The notes under the pieces are model-generated. The model was not told the origin of the DNA. It did not search any database and saw nothing but the letters and a program-made list of their open reading frames with translations. From Neisseria mucosa (lineage in GTDB: Bacteria; Pseudomonadota; Gammaproteobacteria; Burkholderiales; Neisseriaceae), in NCBI RefSeq assembly GCF_003044445.1, contig NZ_POWX01000006.1, positions 62,001-126,000 of the forward strand: a DNA stretch of 64,000 nt. Reading direction: 5' to 3'. The first letter of the stretch is position 1. Every line of letters begins with the position of its first letter. Shown piece by piece: positions 1 through 7,966 of this stretch. A program made the position numbers and the translations under genes.

Positions 1-10
1 TCAAAAGTGG

Positions 11-30
11 ATTCCCGCCTGCGCGGGAAT
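11..30. repeat. dRS3 repeat unit
   Basis: A 20-bp palindromic unit of the form ATTCCC-N8-GGGAAT, the neisserial dRS3 repeat. Further copies lie at 54223-54242, 54301-54320 and, degenerate, at 45877-45896 and 45950-45969. In pathogenic Neisseria such units bound mosaic intergenic repeats and are used as insertion sites by filamentous Nf phages. Here it is a single copy at the window edge, so its partner may lie outside. Confidence 0.8.
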
Positions 31-110
31 GACGGCTGCTGGAGGTAATTATGGGTTGGATTGGTAAAGTTTGCGTTGAAATTTGCGATGAAGTAGATGA
101 GATTAGAAAG

Positions 111-144
111 AAGGTCATCTGAAAGTTGGGTTTCAGATGACCTT
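111..144. terminator. inverted degenerate-DUS hairpin after oppDF
   Basis: Inverted pair of a DUS variant (GGTCATCTGAAA / TTTCAGATGACC) around a 6-nt loop. It lies downstream of oppDF on the minus strand. Both arms carry the same G-to-A change relative to the common dialect, so the stem is kept. The T-tract is weak. Confidence 0.4.
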
Positions 145-159
145 CTGAGGTTGGCAGGA

Positions 160-203
160 TTCGTGGGCGAAGCCCACGCCACATCTAGTTTTCAGACGAC
201 CTT
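160..203. repeat. hairpin-plus-DUS composite repeat, copy 1
   Basis: A short hairpin (CGTGGGC GAA GCCCACG) is followed after about 12 nt by an inward DUS (TTTTCAGACGACCTT). Two similar copies lie at 4017-4060 and 4075-4119, so the whole block recurs, not only the DUS. Confidence 0.55.
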
Positions 204-206
204 GGG

Positions 207-1811
207 TCAGAGGTCGAAGGCGGCGTTGATGAGGCGTTTGGTGTAGTCTTTCTGCGGGTGGTGGAAGATTTGGTCTGCGCTGCCGTATTCGACGAGTTCT
301 CCGTGCTGCATGACGGCGACGTTGTCGCTGACAGCGCGGACGACGGAGAGGTCGTGGCTGATGAAGATGTAGGTCAGTCCGTATTTGGTTTGGAGTCCGC
401 GCAGCAGTTCGACGACTTTGATTTGGACGGAGCGGTCGAGGGCGGAGGTGGGTTCGTCGAGGAGGATGAACTTGGGCCGCAGGATGAGGGCGCGGGCGAT
501 GGCGATGCGTTGGCGTTGTCCGCCTGAGAATTCGTGCGGATAGCGGTTGAGTGCGTCGGCGGGCAGGGAGACTTCGTCCAGGACTTTGAGGACGAGTTCG
601 GTGCGTTGGGCTTTGGTCATTTCGGGGCGGTGGACGGTGAGGCCTTCGCCGATGATTTCGCCGACGGTGAGGCGGGGGGAGAGTGAGCCGTAGGGGTCTT
701 GGAAGACGATTTGGCGTTCGGCTTTGAGCTGGCGCGCGCGCTCGGAAGTGAGGGCGTCGAGGTCGCTGCCGTCGAAGTGTATGCTGCCTTGGTAGGGGAG
801 CATTTGCATGATGGCTTTGCCGAGTGTGGATTTGCCGGAACCGGATTCGCCGACGATGCCGAGGGTTTCGCCTTGGCGGATGGCGAGGCTGATGTTTTTG
901 ACGGCGTGGAAGGTTTTGAGGGGTTTGCCGAAGAAGTTGTGTTTGAGGGTGAAGTGGACGTTGATGCCGTCGGCGCGGATGAGCTCGGGCGGGTTGCCTT
1001 CTACGGGGTCTTTCATGCCTTTGGGGACGGAGTGGATGAGTTGGGCGGTGTAGGGGTGGGTGGGGTTGGCGAAAACTTGTTTGATTTTGCCGCGCTCGAC
1101 GATTTCGCCGTCTTTCATGACGCAGACGGTTTCGGAGTAGTGTTCGGCGAGTCCGAGGTCGTGGGTGATGAAGATTATCGCCATGCCCATTTGTTTTTGG
1201 AGGTCGTGGAGGAGGTCGAGGATTTCTGCCTGGATGGTGACGTCGAGGGCGGTGGTGGGTTCGTCGGCGATGAGCAGGGCGGGCTCGTTGAGCAGCGCCA
1301 TGGCGATCATGATGCGCTGGAGCTGGCCGCCTGAGAATTCGTGGGGGTATTGTTTCAGACGACGTTCTGCTTCGCGGATGCCGACGCGGTTGAGGAGGTC
1401 GAGAATGCGTTCGCGGGCGGCTTTGCGGGTGATGGTTTTGTTGTGGACGCGCAGGGCTTCCATGAGCTGGGTGCCGATTTTCATGAAAGGGTTCAGCGAG
1501 GTCATGGGCTCTTGGAAGATGAAGCTGATGCGTCCGCCGCGCAGGCTGCGGAGGGTTTTTTCGTCTGCGTCGAGGATGGATGTGCCGTCGAAGGTGATGC
1601 GCGAGTCTTGTCCGTAAAGGGTGCTATTTTCGGGCAGGAGGCGCATGAGGGACATGGCGGTAACGGATTTGCCGGAACCGGATTCGCCGACGAGGGCGAG
1701 GGTTTCGCCTTTGGCGACTTTGAAGCTGATGTTGCGCACGGCGTGGACGGTTTTTTCGTGGAGTTGGAAGCGGATGTCGAGGTTTTCGACGGTGAGTAAC
1801 GGGGTGTTCAT
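207..1811 (-). CDS. oppDF: oligopeptide ABC transporter ATPase, OppD-OppF fusion
   Basis: A 534-residue protein with two complete ABC ATPase halves. Each half has a Walker A (GESGSGKS), a signature (SGGQLQR in the first, SGGQRQR in the second) and a Walker B (LLIADEPT, FILLDEPT). It would power import of peptides through the OppB/OppC channel in the inner membrane. E. coli uses separate OppD and OppF subunits of about 335 residues; the fused layout here resembles YejF. It is the last gene of the minus-strand opp cluster, 22 bp after oppC. A GAGGA ribosome site precedes the ATG. The name is inferred from the strong Opp similarity of the neighbouring permeases. Confidence 0.9.
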   Translation of the reverse strand: MNTPLLTVENLDIRFQLHEKTVHAVRNISFKVAKGETLALVGESGSGKSVTAMSLMRLLPENSTLYGQDSRITFDGTSILDADEKTLRSLRGGRISFIFQEPMTSLNPFMKIGTQLMEALRVHNKTITRKAARERILDLLNRVGIREAERRLKQYPHEFSGGQLQRIMIAMALLNEPALLIADEPTTALDVTIQAEILDLLHDLQKQMGMAIIFITHDLGLAEHYSETVCVMKDGEIVERGKIKQVFANPTHPYTAQLIHSVPKGMKDPVEGNPPELIRADGINVHFTLKHNFFGKPLKTFHAVKNISLAIRQGETLGIVGESGSGKSTLGKAIMQMLPYQGSIHFDGSDLDALTSERARQLKAERQIVFQDPYGSLSPRLTVGEIIGEGLTVHRPEMTKAQRTELVLKVLDEVSLPADALNRYPHEFSGGQRQRIAIARALILRPKFILLDEPTSALDRSVQIKVVELLRGLQTKYGLTYIFISHDLSVVRAVSDNVAVMQHGELVEYGSADQIFHHPQKDYTKRLINAAFDL

Positions 1812-1833
1812 GGGTGTGTCCTCGTGGTGTGTG

Positions 1834-2742
1834 TCAGCGGTCTTTGGGGTCGAGTGCGTCGCGCAGGCCGTCGCCGATGAAGTTGAAGCAGAAGAGAGTG
1901 GCGACGAGGAAGAAGCAGGGGACGAGGAGCTGCCACGGGGCGGCTTCCATGGAGGCTGCGCCGTCTTGGAGCATGGAGCCCCAACTGGTAATGGGTTCTT
2001 GTACGCCCAATCCGAGGAAGCTGAGGAAGGATTCGAACATGATCATGCCGGGGACGAGCAGGGAGGCGTAAACCATGACGACGCCGAGTACGTTGGGGAT
2101 GATGTGGCGGGTAACGATGCGGCGGCGGGATACGCCTGTGATGCGGGCGGCTTCGACGAATTCTTTGTGTCTGAGGCTGAGGGTTTGGCCGCGGACGATG
2201 CGGGCGACGTCAAGCCATGAGACGAGTCCGATGGCGACGAAGATGAGGAAGAGGTTGCGCCCGAAGAAGGTGGTGAGGAGGATGACGAAGAACATGAAGG
2301 GGAAGGCGTTGAGGATTTCGAGCAGGCGCATCATGACGGAGTCGAGTTTGCCGCCGAAAAAGCCTGCGAGCGCGCCGTAGAGCGTGCCGATGACGACGGC
2401 GACGAGTGCGCCTGCGATGCCGATGAGCAGGGAAATGCGCCCGCCGGCAGCGGCACGGGTGAGGAGGTCGCGTCCGAGCAGGTCGGTGCCGAAGTAGTGG
2501 CGGGTGGAGAAGGAAGGCGGGATTTGCATGTTGTCCCAGTCGGTGTAGTCGTAGGTGTAGGCGCTGATCCAGGGGGCGGCGACAACAAAGAGGGTGATGG
2601 CGGCAAGGATGAAGATGCTGCACAGGGCGGCTTTGTTGTTGCTGAAACGCCGCCATGCGTCCTGCCACAGGCTGCGTCCGTGTACTTGTGCCTGTTCGGC
2701 TGCGTCTGCTATAGCGCGGGAATTTTTCTTGTTGAATAGCAT
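1834..2742 (-). CDS. oppC: oligopeptide ABC transporter permease OppC
   Basis: A 302-residue inner-membrane permease, the same length as E. coli OppC. It shares with that protein, as I recall it, the N-terminal GRSLWQDA, HYFGTD, MMRLLEILN, and the C-terminal FNFIGDGLRDALDPKDR. It has the EAA loop typical of binding-protein-dependent permeases (EFVEAARITGVS). It pairs with OppB to form the peptide channel. It lies between oppB and oppDF on the same strand, and an inverted DUS hairpin separates it from oppB. Confidence 0.93.
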   Translation of the reverse strand: MLFNKKNSRAIADAAEQAQVHGRSLWQDAWRRFSNNKAALCSIFILAAITLFVVAAPWISAYTYDYTDWDNMQIPPSFSTRHYFGTDLLGRDLLTRAAAGGRISLLIGIAGALVAVVIGTLYGALAGFFGGKLDSVMMRLLEILNAFPFMFFVILLTTFFGRNLFLIFVAIGLVSWLDVARIVRGQTLSLRHKEFVEAARITGVSRRRIVTRHIIPNVLGVVMVYASLLVPGMIMFESFLSFLGLGVQEPITSWGSMLQDGAASMEAAPWQLLVPCFFLVATLFCFNFIGDGLRDALDPKDR

Positions 2743-2766
2743 GGTGTTCTCCGTTGTTTTGTTCGG

Positions 2767-2811
2767 GGTCGTCTGAAAACGGCAAAACCGGTTTTCAGAC
2801 GACCTTTTTTT
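2767..2811. terminator. inverted DUS hairpin between oppB and oppC
   Basis: GGTCGTCTGAAAAC and its inverse around a 10-nt loop. The T-run lies on the plus-strand side only. For minus-strand opp transcripts it is a strong hairpin without a clear U-tract, so read-through is likely. Confidence 0.6.
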
Positions 2812-2815
2812 GCTT

Positions 2816-3736
2816 TTAATAGCGGATTTTGGGGTCGATCAGGGCGTAGAGGATGTCGAGTATGGCGTTGAAGACGATGGTCAGTACGCCGACGAGGATG
2901 GTCAGCCCCAAGATCATGCCGTAGTCGCGGTTGAGCGCGCCGTTGACGAAGAGTTGTCCGATGCCGGGCAGTCCGAAGACGCTTTCGATGACGATGGCGC
3001 CGGTGATGATGCCGACGAAGGCAGGAACGAGATAGGAGAGGATGGGCAGCATGGCGGGACGCAGTGCGTGGCGCAGGACGATGCTGTTCATCGACAGCCC
3101 TTTGGCGCGGGCGGTGCGGATGTAGGGGCTGTTCAACACTTCTATCATCGCGCCGCGCGTGATGCGGGCGAGGCCTGCGACATAGCCGATGGAGAGGGCG
3201 GCGACGGGCAGGATGAGGCTGGTCAACGAGCCGTCATTCCAGCCGCCGGCGGGCAGCCATTTGAGGGTGATGGCGAAGATGAAAATCATGATGGGGGCTT
3301 TGACGAAGCTGGGGACGACGATGCCGGTCATGGCGGCGGTCATGATGGTGTAGTCCGCCCATGTGTTGCGCCTGAGTGCGGCGATGGTGCCCATGAGTAC
3401 GCCCAAGACGGTGGAGACGATGAAGGCGTACACGCCCAGTTCGACGGAAACGGGCAGAGCTTGGGCGAGCAGCTCGTTGACGTTGTAGTCTTTGTATTTG
3501 AACGAGGGGCCGAGGTCGCCGTGGGCGAGTTGTTTGAGATAGTTGAAGTATTGCAGGTACATCGGGTCGTTCAGGTGGTATTTGGCTTCGATGTTGGCCA
3601 GTACGGCGGGCGGTACGTTTTTGTCGCCGGTGAAGGGGCTGCCGGGTGCGAGCCGCATCAGGAAGAATGAGACGGTAATCAGTACCAGCATGGTGGGGAT
3701 GGCGGAAAGTATGCGGCGGATGATGAATTTCAGCAT
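2816..3736 (-). CDS. oppB: oligopeptide ABC transporter permease OppB
   Basis: A 306-residue inner-membrane permease, identical in length to E. coli OppB. It closely resembles it, for example MRLAPGSPFTG, ANIEAKYHLNDP, GPSFKYKDY and the C-terminus IDPKIRY. The EAA loop is YIRTARAKGLSMNSIVLRHAL. The protein forms the peptide translocation channel with OppC. It is followed by oppC and oppDF. It is separated from pepP upstream by 387 bp rich in DUS repeats, so it may have its own promoter or depend on read-through. Confidence 0.94.
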   Translation of the reverse strand: MLKFIIRRILSAIPTMLVLITVSFFLMRLAPGSPFTGDKNVPPAVLANIEAKYHLNDPMYLQYFNYLKQLAHGDLGPSFKYKDYNVNELLAQALPVSVELGVYAFIVSTVLGVLMGTIAALRRNTWADYTIMTAAMTGIVVPSFVKAPIMIFIFAITLKWLPAGGWNDGSLTSLILPVAALSIGYVAGLARITRGAMIEVLNSPYIRTARAKGLSMNSIVLRHALRPAMLPILSYLVPAFVGIITGAIVIESVFGLPGIGQLFVNGALNRDYGMILGLTILVGVLTIVFNAILDILYALIDPKIRY

Positions 3737-3963
3737 ATCGTACCTGCTCGGGGCTTGGTGGGTCGGAATATGCCTGAATACGGGAAGGCGGTCTGAACGG
3801 GGTTCGGACGCTTGGGTTGGTTTTCTCTTCTTTGTAGTCAGGCCCTTGGTTTTGGAGTGTGCGGGCTTTTGTTTTATGGTCGTCTGAAAACTTGGGATGG
3901 GATTTCGGACGGTTTTTTATTGTGGCTGTTGCGGGCGAAACCTGCGCTGTGGGTTTGTTTTAG

Positions 3964-4005
3964 AGGTCGTCTGAAATCGGATTTTTGGTTTCAGACGACC
4001 TTTTT
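3964..4005. terminator. inverted DUS hairpin with T-run
   Basis: GGTCGTCTGAAA and its inverse around a 13-nt loop, followed on the plus side by five Ts. It lies between pepP and oppB on the minus strand and could separate their transcription. Confidence 0.55.
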
Positions 4006-4016
4006 GCTGGTGTTTT

Positions 4017-4060
4017 TCGTGGGCAAAGCCCACGCTACGGTCGTTTTCAGACGACCTTTT
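4017..4060. repeat. hairpin-plus-DUS composite repeat, copy 2
   Basis: Hairpin CGTGGGC AAA GCCCACG followed by GTTTTCAGACGACCTT. Same layout as 160-203. Confidence 0.55.
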
Positions 4061-4074
4061 GATGTTGGCGCGGG

Positions 4075-4119
4075 TTCGTGGTTAGAACCCACGCCACAGT
4101 CGTTTTTCAGACGACCTTT
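4075..4119. repeat. hairpin-plus-DUS composite repeat, copy 3
   Basis: Hairpin GTGG-TTAGAA-CCCAC, slightly degenerate, followed by an inward DUS just past the pepP stop codon. Confidence 0.5.
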
Positions 4120-4123
4120 GCCG

Positions 4124-5920
4124 TTAACGCGCCAGCGGTTCGGTGCGTTTGATCAGCCATGCTTTTGCCGCGCCTTCGGTCAGCGGCTCGAGGCGGCGGC
4201 GGACTTCGGCGTGGTAGCGGTTGACCCACTCGATTTCGCCGTCGGTCATGAGGGCGGTGTCCATCAGGCGGGTGTCGATGGGGCAGAGGGTCAGGGTTTC
4301 GAAGTAGAGAAAGCTGCCGAACTCGGTTTCCTGCGGGTTGGCGACGGCTTGGTTGGCGGCGAGGTTCTCAATGCGGATGCCCCATTTGCCGGGACGGTAG
4401 AGTCCGGGTTCGATGGAGGTCACCATGCCTTTTTTCATGGCGTGCTGCGGACCGGGAACGGCGGCGCAGGCGATGACTTGCGGGCCTTCGTGGACGTTCA
4501 GGAAATAGCCTACGCCGTGGCCTGTGCCGTGGCCGTAGTCGCATTGCGCCTGCCAAAGGGGTTTGCGGCAGATGGCGTCTATCATCGGCGAAAGGATGTT
4601 TTCGGGGAACACGGCTTCGGCAAGCGCGATATGGGCTTTGAGGACGAGGGTGTTGTCGCGTTTTTGTTCGGCACTCGGTGTGCCGACGGGGACGACGCGG
4701 GTGATGTCGGTCGTACCGCCTTTGTATTGCGCGCCGGAGTCGATGAGCAGGAGGCCGTTGCCGCTGATGGTGCTGTGGCTTTCGGGCGTTGCGCTGTAAT
4801 GCGGCAGGGCGGCGTTGGCGTTGAAACCTGCGATGGTGTCGAAACTCAACGAGATGAAGCCCGGACGTGCGCTGCGGTGGCGGTGGAGCATGGTGTCCAC
4901 GTCGATTTCGGTCAGGCTGCCGCCGTTGTCGATGATGTCTTCAAACTCGGCGAAGAAGCCGCACAACGCCGCGCCGTCTTGTTCCATCGCTTCGCGGATG
5001 TGGGCGATGTCGGCTTCGGATTTGACGGATTTGAAGAAGGTGGACGGGTTGATGCCTTCGATCAGGCGCACGCTTTCGGGCAGGCGTACGAGGGTGCTGA
5101 CGGCGGTTTTGTTCGGCTCGATAAACAGCGTGCCGCCGATTTGCGCGAGTTTGTCGGCAACTTGGGCGTAAGGTTCGACCGTGATGCCGGCGGTTTGCAG
5201 CGCGGCGGCGGCTTCGGCGTTCAGACGACCTTGGTCGGTAAACAGGACGGCATTGTCTTTGCCGATAAGCAGGAAGGATACGAAAACGGGATTGAAAGGC
5301 ACGTCGCTGCCGCGCAGGTTGGTCAGCCAAGCGATGTCATCAAGCGAGGAAACCAAGTGGTAATCCGCGCCTTTTTCCGCCATGACGGCGCGCACGCGGG
5401 CGAGTTTCTCGGCGGCGGTTTCAGAGACGTAGGCGGGGTCGTGGATGAACACGGTTTCGGCGGGGATGGCGGGACGGCTGGTCCACACTTGGTCAAGCAG
5501 GTCGTCGGGGTGTTCGATGCGGATGTTTTTGGCGGTCAGGGATTGCGCCAAAGTGCGTTTGCCGGTGAGCGACACCATATCGGAAGGGATGCCGACGGCG
5601 GCGTTTTCGGGCAGGTTTGCCGCGAGCCATTCGTTGTACGGCGGAACTTGCCCGCTTTTTTGCAATTCAATGCCACTGCCCGCAAGCTGTTTAGTGGCTT
5701 GTTCCCAATAGCGGCTGTCCACCCACACGCCCGCTTCGTCGGCGGTAACGACAAATGTGCCGACCGAGCCGGTAAAGCCCGACAACTCGCGGCGCGCCTG
5801 CCAGTGTGCGGGCAGGTATTCGGAAAGATGGGGGTCGGCAGAGGGGATGACGAGTGCGTCCAGACCTTGCGCCTTCATGGCTTCGCGCAATGCGGACAGG
5901 TAATTCGATACGGTATTCAT
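4124..5920 (-). CDS. pepP: aminopeptidase P family (Xaa-Pro aminopeptidase)
   Basis: A 598-residue member of the pita-bread metallopeptidases that cleave the N-terminal residue from Xaa-Pro peptides. Two creatinase-type N-terminal domains precede the catalytic domain. The dinuclear metal ligands are visible: an Asp in LLIDSGAQY, an Asp in TTDITRV, a His in GHGTGHGVGY, a Glu in TSIEPGLY and a Glu in IRIENLA. The ATG at 5920, with GGAGA upstream, is preferred over an in-frame TTG at 5935. The gene sits between oppA and oppBC-DF on the same strand, which suggests it processes imported proline peptides in the cytoplasm. Confidence 0.92.
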   Translation of the reverse strand: MNTVSNYLSALREAMKAQGLDALVIPSADPHLSEYLPAHWQARRELSGFTGSVGTFVVTADEAGVWVDSRYWEQATKQLAGSGIELQKSGQVPPYNEWLAANLPENAAVGIPSDMVSLTGKRTLAQSLTAKNIRIEHPDDLLDQVWTSRPAIPAETVFIHDPAYVSETAAEKLARVRAVMAEKGADYHLVSSLDDIAWLTNLRGSDVPFNPVFVSFLLIGKDNAVLFTDQGRLNAEAAAALQTAGITVEPYAQVADKLAQIGGTLFIEPNKTAVSTLVRLPESVRLIEGINPSTFFKSVKSEADIAHIREAMEQDGAALCGFFAEFEDIIDNGGSLTEIDVDTMLHRHRSARPGFISLSFDTIAGFNANAALPHYSATPESHSTISGNGLLLIDSGAQYKGGTTDITRVVPVGTPSAEQKRDNTLVLKAHIALAEAVFPENILSPMIDAICRKPLWQAQCDYGHGTGHGVGYFLNVHEGPQVIACAAVPGPQHAMKKGMVTSIEPGLYRPGKWGIRIENLAANQAVANPQETEFGSFLYFETLTLCPIDTRLMDTALMTDGEIEWVNRYHAEVRRRLEPLTEGAAKAWLIKRTEPLAR

Positions 5921-5949
5921 GAACGGATTCTCCAATAGGGTTTCGCGGT

Positions 5950-6005
5950 TTCAGACGACCTTTTTATAGCGGATTAACTTGATGTACAGGAAGGTCGTCT
6001 GAAAA
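5950..6005. repeat. inverted DUS pair, oppA-pepP spacer
   Basis: GTTTCAGACGACC and AGGTCGTCTGAAAA lie about 28 nt apart in opposite orientation. They could form a long-loop hairpin between oppA and pepP. Confidence 0.5.
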
Positions 6006-6024
6006 ACGTGTCTATGTTATCAAA

Positions 6025-7650
6025 TCACTTCTTGGGTGCAAACGACCAATTTTTGATGGTGTAATTTTTCAGCGGGTCGCGGTCGGAGTAGCCTTGGATG
6101 TCGGGTTTCACCAGATTGATGCTGACTTGGTGATACAGCGGGATAAAGGCGTCGTCGCGTTGCAGCATCGCCTCGGCGCTGACGTAGCGGCGGGCGCGCT
6201 CTTCGGCGGAAATGCCCGCTTCGAGCGTGCTGTTCATCAGCTTGTCGAATTCGGGATTCTTGTAATTGAAGGCGTTGTTCGGATTGTTGGATTTGAAAAT
6301 ATTGAGCATGCCCGCAGGGTCGTTGTAGTCGGAACACCAGCCCGCAAACGCCATGCTGAAGTTGCCTTGCAGGCGCTTGTCCAAAAAGGTTTTCCATTCT
6401 TCGTTCATCAGCGTGGGGCGCACAAACGGTACGGTCGCCTTCCAAATGGATTGCAGCGCGGTAATTTGTTTCTTGGCGGCCTCGCTGGTGGTATAGACGA
6501 TTTGGAACTCAAGCGGTTTCTCTTCGCTGTAACCCGCTTCGCGCAAAAGTTTTTCCGCTTCGGCAATGCGCGCTTCGCGCTTGAGCGGCTTCCATGCGGG
6601 GGCAGATTCGCCGCCGCCCTGCATATTCGGCGGGGTGAGCTGGAACGCTTCCTTGTCGCCGCGTCCGGCAACTTTGGTAATGATGGCGCGGTCGGTCAGG
6701 AGGTTGAGCGCGCGGCGGACTTTGGGATTTTTAAATTCGGCGGATTCCAAGTTCGGCTCTAAAAACCAAGAACACAGCAAAGTCGCGCGCCGAACCTGTC
6801 CGGGAAATTCTTTCTCGGCAATCTTGATCTGGTCGGAAGGGATGCCGTAGGTAACGTCCACTTCGTCGGCGCGGTAGCGGTCGTATTCTTTGCCGCTGGC
6901 GAGGAACACCGCCTGCGGGATGGATACTTTTTTGCTGTCGTAATAAGCAGGGTTTTTATCCATGGTGATGTGGCTGTTGACACGCCATTCTTTGAGGATG
7001 TATGCGCCGCTGGAAACATAATTGCCCGGCTGCGTCCATTTTTCGCCGAATTTCTCGACCGTGGCGCGGTGGACGGGGTAGGTGAACTGCTGAATCAGCA
7101 TATCGGGGAAATACGGCACGGGCGCGGTGAGCGTGAATTGCAGCGTTTTTTTGTCCAAAGCCTTGACGCCCAAAGTATCCGGCTTCGCCTTGCCTTGTAG
7201 GATTTCCGCCGCACCCTGTATTTTCGCGTCTTCCAAATAGCTGCTGTTAGGCGCGGCGGTTGCAGGATCGGCGAGGCGGCGGAAGCTGTAAACGAAATCT
7301 TCGGCGGTAATCGGGTCGCCGTTGCTCCAATTTGCATCGCGCAGGTGGAACGTCCAAACGCGCCCTTCGTCCGACGGCTCCCATTTCAACGCCAAGGCGG
7401 GAATGGTTTTGCCTTCGGCATCCGTACTGACCAAGCCGTCCATCATCTGACGGATAATCGCGCCCGCCGCCATATCCGAGCTTTTTTGCGGGTCGAGCGT
7501 ACTCGGTTCGACCGCGTTGCTGATGACGATTTTATTGTATTCGCTGCGCTTGAATTCGGGCGCGGGCTTGACTTCGCGATGACACGCCGACAGCGCAAGC
7601 ACTATGGCAAGCGATAAAGCTAATATGGAATAAGGTTTGTTCGGCAGCAC
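6025..7650 (-). CDS. oppA: oligopeptide-binding lipoprotein OppA
   Basis: A 541-residue periplasmic solute-binding protein (family 5, OppA/MppA type). The signal peptide ends in a lipobox (ALSAC), so it should be lipid-anchored. Family features include SNAVEPSTLDPQ near the N-terminus, VYSFRRLADP, and GWCSDYNDP in the C-terminal lobe. It would deliver peptides to OppBC-DF. The start is GTG, with AGGAGA 7 nt upstream. It is the first gene of the opp cluster and is divergent from the porin gene. Confidence 0.9.
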   Translation of the reverse strand: MLPNKPYSILALSLAIVLALSACHREVKPAPEFKRSEYNKIVISNAVEPSTLDPQKSSDMAAGAIIRQMMDGLVSTDAEGKTIPALALKWEPSDEGRVWTFHLRDANWSNGDPITAEDFVYSFRRLADPATAAPNSSYLEDAKIQGAAEILQGKAKPDTLGVKALDKKTLQFTLTAPVPYFPDMLIQQFTYPVHRATVEKFGEKWTQPGNYVSSGAYILKEWRVNSHITMDKNPAYYDSKKVSIPQAVFLASGKEYDRYRADEVDVTYGIPSDQIKIAEKEFPGQVRRATLLCSWFLEPNLESAEFKNPKVRRALNLLTDRAIITKVAGRGDKEAFQLTPPNMQGGGESAPAWKPLKREARIAEAEKLLREAGYSEEKPLEFQIVYTTSEAAKKQITALQSIWKATVPFVRPTLMNEEWKTFLDKRLQGNFSMAFAGWCSDYNDPAGMLNIFKSNNPNNAFNYKNPEFDKLMNSTLEAGISAEERARRYVSAEAMLQRDDAFIPLYHQVSINLVKPDIQGYSDRDPLKNYTIKNWSFAPKK

Positions 7651-7966
7651 GTTTTTTCTCCTCTTCTCGCTATCTCTCCCTCCATCCTGCGTTTTGCAAA
7701 AAATAAAAAAAACTACATATGACTACATGGTAGGGAAATATTCTGATTTTTGGCGGATAAAAAGATTTATTCTCTATGGGTATTTGAAAAAATCCGCCTG
7801 TTTTGGAAATCGGTTTGCAAGATAACACAAAAAAACGCCGTAAAAAACATTTTTTGAAATAAAAGTTACAAGTGATTACAAAAATATTGATTTTTTTGCA
7901 CGCCTCAAATAGTATAAAACCCTGTTTAAACGCAGCCTCAGAAAAATCAAATAAAAGGAGAATAAA
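7651..7966. promoter_or_regulatory. oppA/porin divergent intergenic region
   Basis: A 316-bp AT-rich spacer between divergent genes. A TATAAA -10-like element lies at 7913-7918, about 49 bp before the porin ATG, without a convincing -35 at normal distance. AAAGGAG stands just before the porin start. No other feature is recognised. Confidence 0.4.

Larger units (their letters stand above)
3737..4123. other. oppB-pepP spacer packed with DUS repeats
   Basis: A 387-bp gap with no convincing gene. It holds a single DUS near 3883, an inverted DUS hairpin with T-run (3964-4005) and two hairpin-plus-DUS composites (4017-4060, 4075-4119). The upstream half (3760-3960) shows nothing recognisable. Confidence 0.6.

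Noticed and set aside
3812..5938. 708-residue plus-strand open frame opposite pepP
   Set aside because: It is a mirror of the GC-rich pepP gene. It lacks family motifs and a ribosome site, and covers the DUS spacer with low-complexity residues.
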